Source: an uncultured Roseburia sp.
Lineage (GTDB): Bacteria; Bacillota; Clostridia; Lachnospirales; Lachnospiraceae
DNA length: 62,130 nucleotides
Direction of reading: 5' to 3'
Assembly (NCBI GenBank): GCA_947088675.1
Contig: CAMUHN010000009.1
Location: forward strand, 1-62,130
The notes under the pieces are model-generated. The model was not told the DNA's origin, did no database searches, and saw only the letters and a list, made by a program, of their open reading frames with translations. A program made the translations under genes and the position numbers. Positions 34,563-43,292 of this stretch are shown here, in pieces (the stretch's first letter is position 1; every line of letters starts with the position of its first letter).

Positions 34563-35468
34563 ATGAAAAAAATGGTGATTACCGGAGTGAACGGTTTTAT
34601 CGGACGCAGTGCCGTGAATAATTTTAAAGATGAATATGAAATCACAGGGATTGATCTCGGGGAGCAGGGATCGTGCGGCCTATTGCGTTATTATGCCTGT
34701 AACATGTCAAAGGAGAGGGACGCGCTGATAAAGATTTTAAGCGGCGCTTCGCCTGATGTGGTACTCCACTGTGCGGGGAGCGCAAATGTGGGAGCCTCTG
34801 TTTTACATCCCATGGAGGATCTGGACGGAAATCTGCACAGCCTTTACGGGCTTCTTCTGGCGCTCCAGCAATTGCAGATACGGCCAAAGATTATATTTTT
34901 TTCGAGCGCTGCCGTGTATGGGAATCCAAAAAGCCTGCCGATTTGTGAGACGGATGCGCCGTCGCCGGTGTCGCCGTACGGTTTGCACAAGCTGATGTGC
35001 GAGCAGCTCTGCAGCTATTACAACAGGCTGTATGGGTTTCGGATCCGTTCCGTCCGTGTCTTTTCAGCATATGGAAACGGGCTGAATAAGCAGATTCTCT
35101 GGGATATGTATCAGAAATATACAAAAGACGGACAGATTGCGCTGTTTGGAACCGGAGACGAGACCAGGGATTTTATCCATGTGTCTGATATTATGCGCGC
35201 AGTCTCATTGATTATAGATGATACAGGAAGTGAGGAGGTCTTTAATGTAGCGAACGGGGAGGAAATTTCGATTCGCCGCCTGGCCGAAACATATGCGAAA
35301 AAGCTGGGGGAAGATGTCGGGATTGTTTCATTTAACGGCAGGGGAAAAGAGGGCGATCCGCGAAACTGGCGCGCCGATATCTCTCTGCTGGAAAGTCTGG
35401 GATATCGAAAGACCGTGGAGATCGGAGCGGGGATTGACAGTTATGTTGACTGGGTGAGAGGGCTATGA
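34563..35468 (+). CDS. NAD-dependent sugar epimerase/dehydratase (extended SDR)
   Basis: This 301-residue protein has the Rossmann loop ITGVNGFIGRS near 5-15, SAAVYGNP near 112 and YGLHKLMCEQL near 138 (catalytic Tyr and Lys). DFIHVSDIMRAV and the C-terminal EEISIRRLAE part are typical of UDP-sugar 4-epimerase or GDP/dTDP-sugar reductase relatives. The exact nucleotide sugar is not clear. It follows the hairpin-rich leader and overlaps the next gene by four bases (ATGA). Confidence 0.85.
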   Translation: MKKMVITGVNGFIGRSAVNNFKDEYEITGIDLGEQGSCGLLRYYACNMSKERDALIKILSGASPDVVLHCAGSANVGASVLHPMEDLDGNLHSLYGLLLALQQLQIRPKIIFFSSAAVYGNPKSLPICETDAPSPVSPYGLHKLMCEQLCSYYNRLYGFRIRSVRVFSAYGNGLNKQILWDMYQKYTKDGQIALFGTGDETRDFIHVSDIMRAVSLIIDDTGSEEVFNVANGEEISIRRLAETYAKKLGEDVGIVSFNGRGKEGDPRNWRADISLLESLGYRKTVEIGAGIDSYVDWVRGL

Positions 35469-36415
35469 GTGAGGAGAAAAGCAGAAAATGCGCGCCGGTT
35501 ATAGTTTTTACATATAACAGGCCAAAGCATACAAAAAAGACCATAGAGGCGCTTGCCGCAAACGAACTTGCCTCGTCCACAGAATTATATATTTTTTCCG
35601 ATGCCGCAAAAAAGGAGGCGGATCGGGATAAAGTGAACAATATTCGCGCATATGCAAAGACGGTGCAGGGATTTTCCAAAGTGACGCTGATTGCGCGGGA
35701 AGAAAATTTTGGACTGGCTAAAAATGTGATTCGCGGCGTGACCGATATTATCAACCGGTACGGAAAAGTCATTGTATTAGAAGACGATCTGGTCACAAAT
35801 CGTTTTTTCCTCCGTTTTATGAACGACGGCCTGGACCTCTATCAGAATCAGCCGGGAGTTTCCGGGATCACCGGATTTTCACATTTTGCGGACAGCCTGC
35901 CATTTCAGGGTGAGACGGTGTTTCACACACTGACCGGGACAAGCTGGTCCTGGGCGACATGGGAAGACAGATGGATCTATTTTGACGAGGCGTGCAGTGA
36001 CTGGACGGATCTTACGCGTGACGCCGCGCTTCGAAAGAAATTTAATTATGATAATACCTATGATTTTTATAAAATAATGAAGATGCAGCAGACGACCGAA
36101 AACATGAATTCATGGGCCATTCGCTGGTACTGGGTGAATTTTAAAAAGGACAGTCTGATTCTGGCGCCGGTGCGGTCGCTTGTCAGCAATGAGGGATGGG
36201 ACGGGAGCGGCGTCCACTGCGGAAGCAAAAAAGGAGCGGCATTTGAACATCGTCTTGCGACTTCCCGGGCGATAGAGGAGTTCCCAGAAGAGATTGCGGA
36301 GTCAAAGGAGACGCACAGGCAGATGAAGCGGGTGTTAAAACGTGAGTGGGAGCCGGTGCTGATAAAACGGATTTATCACCGTGCGGTGAGAAAAAATTAT
36401 GTTGGAGAGAAATAA
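35465..36415 (+). CDS. GT-A type glycosyltransferase
   Basis: This 316-residue protein starts inside the previous stop (ATGA overlap). APVIVFTYNRPKHTKKTIEA near 10-29 and GKVIVLEDDLVTNRFFLRFM near 98-117 form the nucleotide-sugar site; EDD is the DxD-type metal motif. GTSWSWATWEDRWIYFD near 158 is a conserved acceptor-region feature of this group. It is related to GT2/GT13-like (GNT-I fold) enzymes. The sugar is unknown. Confidence 0.85.
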   Translation: MSEEKSRKCAPVIVFTYNRPKHTKKTIEALAANELASSTELYIFSDAAKKEADRDKVNNIRAYAKTVQGFSKVTLIAREENFGLAKNVIRGVTDIINRYGKVIVLEDDLVTNRFFLRFMNDGLDLYQNQPGVSGITGFSHFADSLPFQGETVFHTLTGTSWSWATWEDRWIYFDEACSDWTDLTRDAALRKKFNYDNTYDFYKIMKMQQTTENMNSWAIRWYWVNFKKDSLILAPVRSLVSNEGWDGSGVHCGSKKGAAFEHRLATSRAIEEFPEEIAESKETHRQMKRVLKREWEPVLIKRIYHRAVRKNYVGEK

Positions 36416-36416
36416 T

Positions 36417-37247
36417 ATGAACAGGACCAGGATACTTGCGATCTTTACCTGTTATAACAGGAAAAAGCTGACGGAAAAAAGCATAGCTTCGCTGCAGCAG
36501 AATGAGCGGGCTGCGTTTGATTTTGTTGTGGTAGACGACGGGAGTACGGACGGGACTGCAGAAATGTTAAAGAGCCTGCCATGGCGTATCGATGTGGTGA
36601 AAGGCGACGGCGGCCTGTTCTGGAACCGCGGGATGCACAGGGCGATTGAGTATACGAAAGAGCATTATCCCGATTACGACTGGTATATGCTGATGAATGA
36701 CGACACCATGTTTTTTCCCGGAGTTTTTGACCGTATGCTGCCCGCTTTGCGGCACAATGAGGTGAAAGTGGGGGCGATCTGCGGCGAGAGCGGAGAATTG
36801 AGCTATGGCGGCATTAAATATGTCCGGGGGATACGCTACAAAAAAATGGGGCCGGAGGCGGAGGAGGTGCATTTTGACACGTTCAACGCGAACTGTGCCC
36901 TGATTCCGCGGGAGATTTTTGGGAAAGTCGGCATAGACCCTTATTACCAGCACAGTATCGGCGATTTTGACTACGGCTTGCAGATCAGCCGGCTTGGGTA
37001 CGACATTCGTGTATTTGGCGAGTATGTGGGCGAATGCAATGACAATACGCTGAAGAAAACATGGCAGGACGAGACGCTGCCGCGCATGGAGCGGCTTAAG
37101 TTAAAGGAGAGCCGAAAAGGACTTCCGTTTTGGGACTGGTTTCATTTTCTCAGAAAAAATTTCGGACTGCCGACGGCAGTTTTGCGTTCTTTCACACCGT
37201 ATGTGCGTATCCTGCTTGGGACAAAGACCCGCTATTCCGGAAAATAG
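36417..37247 (+). CDS. GT2-family glycosyltransferase
   Basis: This 276-residue enzyme shows FTCYNRKKLTEKSIASL at the N-terminus, VVVDDGSTDGTAEML near 36-50 and LMNDDTMFFPG near 91 (DxD). ATG 36417 follows TTGGAGAGA and is preferred over the in-frame ATG at 36399, which overlaps the upstream gene. A rhamnosyltransferase-like role fits the GT2 group and the rhamnose genes here, but is not shown. The stop is followed by TGTGAAA, a motif repeated at other gene ends in this locus. Confidence 0.88.
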   Translation: MNRTRILAIFTCYNRKKLTEKSIASLQQNERAAFDFVVVDDGSTDGTAEMLKSLPWRIDVVKGDGGLFWNRGMHRAIEYTKEHYPDYDWYMLMNDDTMFFPGVFDRMLPALRHNEVKVGAICGESGELSYGGIKYVRGIRYKKMGPEAEEVHFDTFNANCALIPREIFGKVGIDPYYQHSIGDFDYGLQISRLGYDIRVFGEYVGECNDNTLKKTWQDETLPRMERLKLKESRKGLPFWDWFHFLRKNFGLPTAVLRSFTPYVRILLGTKTRYSGK

Positions 37248-37267
37248 TGTGAAACAGGGAGGGAGCC

Positions 37268-38206
37268 ATGGGACATATCTGTTTTGTGATTTTAAATTAT
37301 AAAGTGGACCGGGAATCCATATGCTGCGCCGAGTCCATTTTACAGACGCAGACGTATGAGAACTATGATATTGTGATTGTTGATAACGGATCGGCAAACG
37401 GAGGGAAAGAGCGTCTGGAACAGTATTTTGCGGGCCAAAAGAAAGTGCATGTGACTGCATCCGAAAAAAATATCGGGTTTGCATGCGGCAACAATCTTGG
37501 CATTGATTATGCGAGAGAAAATTTTGACTCCGATTTTATTGTGGTTGCAAACAGCGACATTGTGTTTGAGCAGCCTGATTACTGCGAGAAGCTCATTGCA
37601 GTTTATAAGAGAAGGCGTTACGATATTCTGGGCGGCGATATCGTGGATATCACCCGGACTTTGCATTTTAATCCTGTTGCAAGAAATCGGGCGTATCATA
37701 TCGGCTATATGAGAAAACAGGCTGTTGTATCCTCTTTGAAAGCCCTGCTGTTTCGCCTGATCAAAATTTTTCATTTACAGAAAGCGGCCGCAAAACATTA
37801 TGGGATCGCGCAGGATCGAAACAGCGGCGGTCAGATGTCCGGCGCTAAATCCGCATCGCGCGAGGTAAACGGCGTGTCGGTTTTGGCTGACAGCAGGGTA
37901 GAGCATGAAATGCAGGGTGTGCTGCTGCACGGCTGCTGTCTTGTGTTTTCAAGAGATTTTTTCCGGCATCTGAAAGGATTTTACGATAAGACTTTTCTAT
38001 ATGCAGAAGAGGAAATTTTATATTATCAGGCGATGGAGCTTGGCATGACGACGCTCTATTCTCCGCAGATCGGATGTATTCATAAGGAAGCTGTTTCGAC
38101 AAACAGCATGCAGAAAGATTTCTGTGACGGCAGGATATTTTATTTTTCCAATGTGGCAAAGTCATACCGTATCTTTTTAAGGCTGATGAGACAGGCAAAA
38201 AATTAG
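37268..38206 (+). CDS. GT2-family glycosyltransferase
   Basis: This 312-residue protein reads CFVILNYKVDRESICCAESIL at its start in two pieces, VIVDNGSANGGKERL near 35 and IVVANSDIVFEQPDYCE near 93. It resembles rhamnosyltransferases of the WbbL/RfbF type, which share the NxDNGS pattern. A Ser/Gly-rich insert at about 180-205 (NSGGQMSGAKSASREVNG) is unusual. GGGAGGGAGCC precedes the ATG. It is the last gene before the second hairpin-rich gap. Confidence 0.88.
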   Translation: MGHICFVILNYKVDRESICCAESILQTQTYENYDIVIVDNGSANGGKERLEQYFAGQKKVHVTASEKNIGFACGNNLGIDYARENFDSDFIVVANSDIVFEQPDYCEKLIAVYKRRRYDILGGDIVDITRTLHFNPVARNRAYHIGYMRKQAVVSSLKALLFRLIKIFHLQKAAAKHYGIAQDRNSGGQMSGAKSASREVNGVSVLADSRVEHEMQGVLLHGCCLVFSRDFFRHLKGFYDKTFLYAEEEILYYQAMELGMTTLYSPQIGCIHKEAVSTNSMQKDFCDGRIFYFSNVAKSYRIFLRLMRQAKN

Positions 38207-38228
38207 TGTCGCAATACGAAATAAATTC

Positions 38229-38237
38229 TGTTATACT
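38229..38237 (+). promoter_or_regulatory. Candidate extended -10 element
   Basis: TGT-TATACT (-10 at 38232-38237) stands 23 bases after the previous stop. No clear -35 is seen. Transcription from it would begin at about the first base of the large hairpin that follows. Confidence 0.4.
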
Positions 38238-38240
38238 ATA

Positions 38241-38368
38241 GTGTGAGAAGAACTTCTAAAGCTCGCAGCAGAGGCTGCTTCGCTAAGAAGTTCTAAGTCT
38301 CACACCAGAGAATCCCCAAAAACAGGGGATTCTCCGCGCGGATTTGAGTCACAGCAAAGCTGTGACAT
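38241..38368 (+). repeat. Structured leader with dispersed-repeat copy 2 and two more hairpins
   Basis: The first element, 38241-38305, has a 17-bp stem: GTGTGAGA+AGAACTTCT pairs with AGAAGTTCT (38286-38294) and TCTCACAC (38298-38305), with a three-base bulge, and an inner GCAGC/GCTGC stem. Its left two thirds match 3579-3626. The second is GAGAATCCCC/GGGGATTCTC (38308-38334), perfect. The third is GTCACAGC-AAA-GCTGTGAC (38348-38366), perfect. None has a U-tract. The 209-base gap otherwise holds only the ribosome binding site GAGGAGG. Confidence 0.7.
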
Positions 38369-38415
38369 GGGGGTTAATATGAATGCAGATATCCTTACGA
38401 GAGGAGGAAATTCAT

Positions 38416-39576
38416 ATGAAACAGACAGATGCAAACATAGATAAAATACGATATGCCGCAGTGATCGCGGGACTCTTTTTTGTTCTGGCGTTTGGCAGGG
38501 AACACGTATCCGCAGCGGGATTTGAAAATTTTATCACGCCCATTGAGGGGCTGATCGTTCCCCCGGCAGATGCAGACGAAAACAATCCGGCGGGGACAAC
38601 GGGCGGCAGAACCGAAACGCAGGGCAAACAGATCCAGAAAGAAAAAGAGCCGAACAACGATATTGTATCTGCCAGTCAAATCAGTATAAAGGAACCGGTT
38701 TCGGGGACAACGGGCGCGAACAACGATATTGATATTTTTCGTTTTAAAGTGGATCAGGCTGCCTGGTATAATATCAGTCTGAAACACCAGGTATTCAATT
38801 TCACCGGAAGCATGTGGTTTGCGTATCTGCGGGATGATACCGGAAAACTGATGAATCAGACGTCCGATCATGTGTTTTCTTCTGCGCAGCAGGCGTATGC
38901 GGAATCAAAACCGGTCAAGCTGAAAAAGGGGACCTATTATATTACAGTGGTTGGATATGCGCCGGCAATCGGTCAGGAGTACACGCTTTCGGTCAACAGG
39001 ATAACGGCAAAGAAGCCAAAGCTTATTTCCGCGGTTTCGACCGGCTGCAGCAGCATTGCGCTTACCTGGGAGGCGGTGCCCGGCGCGTCGGCTTATCAGG
39101 TGTACCGTGCGACATCGAAAAGCGGCAGTTTTAAGAAAGTGGCTACGCTCAAAAATACAAAAGAAACAAAATGGACGGATGAAAAACGGATAACGGGAAA
39201 AAAATATTATTATAAAATAAAAGCGCAGGTTTCGGCCGGCAAAAAGAGTACGGGCAAATTTTCCAATACTGTTTTTGCAAAGCCGGTTCCGGCGGCTCCA
39301 GGGCTGGTTACGTTTGTGTCCGACAAAAAGATCACGCTGCGATGGAGCCGGGTTTTTGGTGCGGACGGATACGAGATTTATCGCAGTACGAAAGCGGACC
39401 GTTCATTTAAATTGATCAAACATGTCAAAAAGGGAAAAACGACTTCTTATGTGGACAAAAAGAAAAAAAGCCAAGCAACTTACTATTATAAGATACGTGC
39501 ATACCGGAACGTAAAAGGAAAGAAAATATACGGCTCGTATTCCAATACAGCATTTGGGATTGTTTCCGGAGCATAA
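38416..39576 (+). CDS. Secreted protein with PPC-like and two FN3-like domains
   Basis: This 386-residue protein has an N-terminal signal segment (about 12-30, VIAGLFFVLAFGREHVSAA). A beta-rich domain follows at about 85-200, with EKEPNNDIVSASQI and GANNDIDIFRFKV, typical of bacterial pre-peptidase C-terminal (PPC) domains. Then come two fibronectin-III-like units (about 205-290 and 295-385), each with SIALTWEAVPGASAYQVYRA or its equivalent and a YYYKI strand. GAGGAGG lies seven bases before ATG 38416. It is likely exported and binds glycan or protein at the surface. The same FN3 type recurs at the end of the beta-helix protein at 56264. Confidence 0.8.
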   Translation: MKQTDANIDKIRYAAVIAGLFFVLAFGREHVSAAGFENFITPIEGLIVPPADADENNPAGTTGGRTETQGKQIQKEKEPNNDIVSASQISIKEPVSGTTGANNDIDIFRFKVDQAAWYNISLKHQVFNFTGSMWFAYLRDDTGKLMNQTSDHVFSSAQQAYAESKPVKLKKGTYYITVVGYAPAIGQEYTLSVNRITAKKPKLISAVSTGCSSIALTWEAVPGASAYQVYRATSKSGSFKKVATLKNTKETKWTDEKRITGKKYYYKIKAQVSAGKKSTGKFSNTVFAKPVPAAPGLVTFVSDKKITLRWSRVFGADGYEIYRSTKADRSFKLIKHVKKGKTTSYVDKKKKSQATYYYKIRAYRNVKGKKIYGSYSNTAFGIVSGA

Positions 39577-39603
39577 GACCAAAAGATAAGGAGTAGCAGT
39601 CGG

Positions 39604-40983
39604 ATGAGGAGAAGAGATCAGTACAAGCATCTGTTAAACGGCATATCAAATTTCATATTGATGCTGATTCAGACGGCGATGTTTGCTTTTGTATGGTACC
39701 AAATCTATGAGCCGTCTTTAAAGCACCATTTTTTCCGCCGCGGAAACTGGGCCGTGATCGGTATCTACATGTTGTTTGTATATTTTTTCACCCATTTTTT
39801 TGGCGGTTATAAAATCGGGTATCTGCGGATTACCGATATCTGTCTGTCACAGATACTGGGAATCTGCTGTGCGAACGTAGTCGCTTATATCGAAGTCTGT
39901 ATGGTCGCCCGCAAATATCTTCTGCCGGTGCCGCTGATGGCGCTTACGCTGGCGGAGGCGGCGGTGATTATTCCGTTTGTGTTTTTTGTGCGCTATATCT
40001 ATGTACGGCTCTACCCGCCGCGAAGGATGATTGTCATCTACGGCAATTATCCGCCGGACGATTTGATTGCTAAGATCAATACACGAAAAGATAAATATAA
40101 TATCTGCGCTTCTATCAGCTATTGCGTTGGCTATGAAAAACTGTACCCGCTGATGAAAGAGTATCAGGCAGTCGTACTGTGCGACCTTCCGGCGCACGCG
40201 CGCAATCAGATTATGAAATACTGTTACCAGGAGTCCATCCGCATGTATGTGACGCCGAAAATTTCGGATGTCATACTGCGCGGCGCCGAAAATATCCATC
40301 TGTTTGATACGCCGCTTCTGCTCTCAAGAAGCCAGGGGCTCTCGGTCGACCAGCGCTTCTTTAAACGTATCATGGATGTTGTATGTTCGGCAGCAGGCAT
40401 CCTGCTTCTCTCGCCGTTTATGCTGCTGACGGCGTTAGCGGTCAAATGCTACGACGGGGGGCCGGTCTTTTATACGCAGGAGCGCCTGACACGGGACGGG
40501 GAGCGCTTTTCGATTATCAAATTCCGCAGTATGTCGGTGGATTCCGAACAGAAAGGGGCAAGGCTTGCCGCGAAAAATGATGCGAGAGTGACGCCGGTCG
40601 GGAAGCTGATCCGCAGGATTCACTTTGACGAGGTGCCGCAGCTATTTAATATTTTAAAAGGCGATATGTCGATCGTAGGCCCGAGGCCGGAGCGCGAGGT
40701 GATCGCCGAAAAATATATGAAAAATATTCCGGAATTTGTGCTGCGCCTTAAGGTAAAGGCCGGGCTGACCGGATATGCGCAGGTCTACGGAAAGTATAAT
40801 ACGACGCCGTATGATAAGGTAAAACTTGATATTTCCTATATCGAAAATTATTCCATCTGGCTTGATTTCAAGCTTCTTCTGATGACGGTAAAAGTCATAT
40901 TTCAGAAAGAAAATACAGAGGGAGTCGGAAAAGATCAGGAAACGGCAATCAAAGAGGTGCAAAAGGATGGAAAAAACGCTTAG
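39604..40983 (+). CDS. Polyprenyl-phosphate sugar phosphotransferase, second copy
   Basis: This 459-residue membrane enzyme is of the same family as 27559-28983 but clearly diverged. It has N-terminal helices (about 12-125), a Rossmann-like middle, and a catalytic domain from about 258 with KRIMDVVCSAAGILLL, TQERLTRDGERFSIIKFRSM, RRIHFDEVPQLFNILKGDMS and VGPRPEREV. It would start a second lipid-linked glycan. AAGGAG lies ten bases before the ATG. Its 3' end overlaps the next gene by 17 bases. Confidence 0.92.
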   Translation: MRRRDQYKHLLNGISNFILMLIQTAMFAFVWYQIYEPSLKHHFFRRGNWAVIGIYMLFVYFFTHFFGGYKIGYLRITDICLSQILGICCANVVAYIEVCMVARKYLLPVPLMALTLAEAAVIIPFVFFVRYIYVRLYPPRRMIVIYGNYPPDDLIAKINTRKDKYNICASISYCVGYEKLYPLMKEYQAVVLCDLPAHARNQIMKYCYQESIRMYVTPKISDVILRGAENIHLFDTPLLLSRSQGLSVDQRFFKRIMDVVCSAAGILLLSPFMLLTALAVKCYDGGPVFYTQERLTRDGERFSIIKFRSMSVDSEQKGARLAAKNDARVTPVGKLIRRIHFDEVPQLFNILKGDMSIVGPRPEREVIAEKYMKNIPEFVLRLKVKAGLTGYAQVYGKYNTTPYDKVKLDISYIENYSIWLDFKLLLMTVKVIFQKENTEGVGKDQETAIKEVQKDGKNA

Positions 40984-41887
40984 CAACGGAAAAAAGGAAG
41001 CAAAAAGCGATGCAGGGCACGGCGGAAGCGGCTTTAGGACTGCCTCACAAAGACCCGCGAGAGATGGAATTTCCGTGCTGATGTCTGTCTACCGCAATGA
41101 AAAACACACGTATTTTCGGGAGGCCATGGAGAGTATTCTGCATCAGACGAGGATGCCGGATGAGATTGTGCTGATGGTAGACGGGCCGCTGTATGGGGAG
41201 TTGGAGCGCTGTGTGCGTGAATATGAAAAGAGATGTCCGATCTTAAAGGTGTACCGTCTGAAAGAAAATGTGCAGCTGGGCAGGTCGCTGCGAAAAGGCG
41301 CGCTTCTCTGCCGTTACGAGATGATTGCGCGGATGGATACGGATGACATCGCGGCGCCGGACCGACTGGAAAAGCAGTATGCATTTTTAGCGGAGCAGAG
41401 AGACGTTTCGGCTGTCGGCGGCTGGATTCTGGAATTTAACGACGAGAACACGATGCATACCGTGAAAAAAATGCCGGAAACCAATGAAGAGATACGAAAA
41501 TACGGAACATACCGTTCGCCGCTCAATCATGTGACGGTAATGATGCGCCGCTCGGATCTGCTTGCCTGCGGGAACTACCGGCATTTTGCAGGGCTTGAGG
41601 ATTATTACCTGTGGATGCGTATGATGGCGTCGGGCAGACAGCTTTACAGCCTGCCGGAGGTACTGGTCAAAGTCAGGGCGAACAGCGATGTCTACAAAAG
41701 ACGGGGCGGCTTTTCCTATATGCTGCGCTACCTGAAGCTGCGCCGCATCCAAAGAGAGCTTGGACTGACGCATGGGTTTTCGTATCTGAAAGCAATTGCA
41801 GTTACGGTCGGGATCACCGCGATTCCGCCGGGTGTAAGAAAACTGGTATACCGAACAGTTTTAAGACGCAGTCAGACCGCGGTATAA
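40967..41887 (+). CDS. GT2-family glycosyltransferase (amylovoran/capsule type)
   Basis: This 306-residue enzyme reads ISVLMSVYRNEKHTYFREAM near 34-53 after a charged, low-complexity N-terminus, and MIARMDTDDIAAPDRLEKQY near 121-140 with the DxD-type motif. FAGLEDYYLWMRMM near 206 is the conserved acceptor-side ED motif. This group resembles AmsE-type transferases. It acts in the cytoplasm directly after the second initiating enzyme, so it may add the second sugar of that chain. Confidence 0.9.
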   Translation: MEKTLSNGKKEAKSDAGHGGSGFRTASQRPARDGISVLMSVYRNEKHTYFREAMESILHQTRMPDEIVLMVDGPLYGELERCVREYEKRCPILKVYRLKENVQLGRSLRKGALLCRYEMIARMDTDDIAAPDRLEKQYAFLAEQRDVSAVGGWILEFNDENTMHTVKKMPETNEEIRKYGTYRSPLNHVTVMMRRSDLLACGNYRHFAGLEDYYLWMRMMASGRQLYSLPEVLVKVRANSDVYKRRGGFSYMLRYLKLRRIQRELGLTHGFSYLKAIAVTVGITAIPPGVRKLVYRTVLRRSQTAV

Positions 41888-41926
41888 ACAGCGCGCATGT
41901 TTCAAACAATAGAAAGAAGGAATATC

Positions 41927-43192
41927 ATGAAACAAAAGATTTTCATCGGAAAGCCATATCTTTCCCATACATTGACGCATGTCTCTGTCAATTGTAAGAT
42001 ATGTCTTCCGTGGACAAAGAACATGGAACCGGACGAGCCGGGATACGGAGCGGAAAGGGAGTTTATCCTCCATTATACCGTTCCGAAAAAATTTGGAGGA
42101 GACAAATACCTGGTGAGCGAGCGCGCCGACGCTTTTGTGGTCGCAGCTCTCCCGCAGGCGATGCTGCACGGGTATGATATTGTCTGTGAGGCTCCGATTT
42201 CGGAACGGCTTTATTTCCAGCTTACAACCATGCAGATTCCGGCAGTCGAAAACTATATGAAAGAATGGCGCTCAGTCGGGATAGAAGCGTCCGTTTCGCA
42301 TGAGAGGCTGGAGTCGGCGGGGGCGGCCGGCCTTGCATTTACGGCCGGGATTGACGCATTCTATTCGTTAAAACTACTGACGGAGACAAAAGCAGAGCGC
42401 TACCGCCCCGATTATCTTGTATTTTTAAAGGTGGGCAGTACCGGGAGCAAGGGCGGGAAAGAAGAGGAGCGTCTGTTTCAGCTCAGAATGAAGCGCCTGA
42501 AAAAATTTGCGGCGCAGTATGGCTACCAACTGCTGCCGGTGACATCGAATCTGATCGAGATGCTGGACGAAAAAAACGTGATCAATCATACGTACCGTTC
42601 CGCATCCGCAGCATTGGCGCTGCAGAAGCTGTTTTCCGTTTTTTATTATTCCAGCGGGCTGGAACTGACTGATTTTGCAATTCGTCATGACAGCTGCGGC
42701 GCGTATGATCTGCTGACGCTGCAGAGCCTGTCTACGGAAAATACGCAGTTCTACAGCGCGGGACTTGCCAGCTCCCGCTATGAGAAAGTGAAAGCGGTTT
42801 CAGAGTACGAGCCCACTTACGAATATCTGGATACCTGCCTTAAGGACAGGGAGCCGGACTGCGGATGTGAGAAATGTATCCGGACCAGAATGGAGCTGTA
42901 TGCGGCCGGCGCACTGGAGAAGTATCACAAAATTTACGATCTGAACTATTTTCGGGATACGTTTGGAGAACAGATGGATCTGATTGAAAGAAAAGCAATG
43001 AAGGGCAGAAAAAAGCCGATGTACCGGGAGATCTACCGTTCATTCCGGCAAAAGGGACTTTCGTTGGAAGAGTACCACCCGCCGGAGGTGCGTAAGGCGC
43101 TGGAGGAGGAAAACAGAGGGAGAGAACTGGGGCCCGACGATCTGCCCTGGCAAAACAACAGGGCGGCGGATGCTGCAAAACAACAGATTTGA
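41927..43192 (+). CDS. Degenerate PP-loop (ATP pyrophosphatase-fold) protein with Cys metal motif
   Basis: This 421-residue protein is not a standard glycan enzyme. GLAFTAGIDAFYSLKLL near 128-144 stands where PP-loop enzymes have SGGxDS; the loop is degenerate (TAGIDA). LVFLKVGSTGSKG and the C-terminal DCGCEKCIRTRMEL (about 306-319) match a group of PP-loop-like proteins with a CxxCxxC-type metal site that I recall from surface-glycan loci. The missing second Gly and final Ser make ATP adenylation uncertain. AAGGA precedes ATG 41927; the longer frame from 41897 lacks a site. Amidation, thiolation or a structural role are all possible. Confidence 0.6.
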   Translation: MKQKIFIGKPYLSHTLTHVSVNCKICLPWTKNMEPDEPGYGAEREFILHYTVPKKFGGDKYLVSERADAFVVAALPQAMLHGYDIVCEAPISERLYFQLTTMQIPAVENYMKEWRSVGIEASVSHERLESAGAAGLAFTAGIDAFYSLKLLTETKAERYRPDYLVFLKVGSTGSKGGKEEERLFQLRMKRLKKFAAQYGYQLLPVTSNLIEMLDEKNVINHTYRSASAALALQKLFSVFYYSSGLELTDFAIRHDSCGAYDLLTLQSLSTENTQFYSAGLASSRYEKVKAVSEYEPTYEYLDTCLKDREPDCGCEKCIRTRMELYAAGALEKYHKIYDLNYFRDTFGEQMDLIERKAMKGRKKPMYREIYRSFRQKGLSLEEYHPPEVRKALEEENRGRELGPDDLPWQNNRAADAAKQQI

Positions 43193-43292
43193 CTTTGAAA
43201 GCCCGATATGTTACTATTTACAGCATCAAAAACCTGAAGTGATCTCAGGGTATGCGGGTGAAAATCACGGCGGATTTGGGAGACGAGTACAG

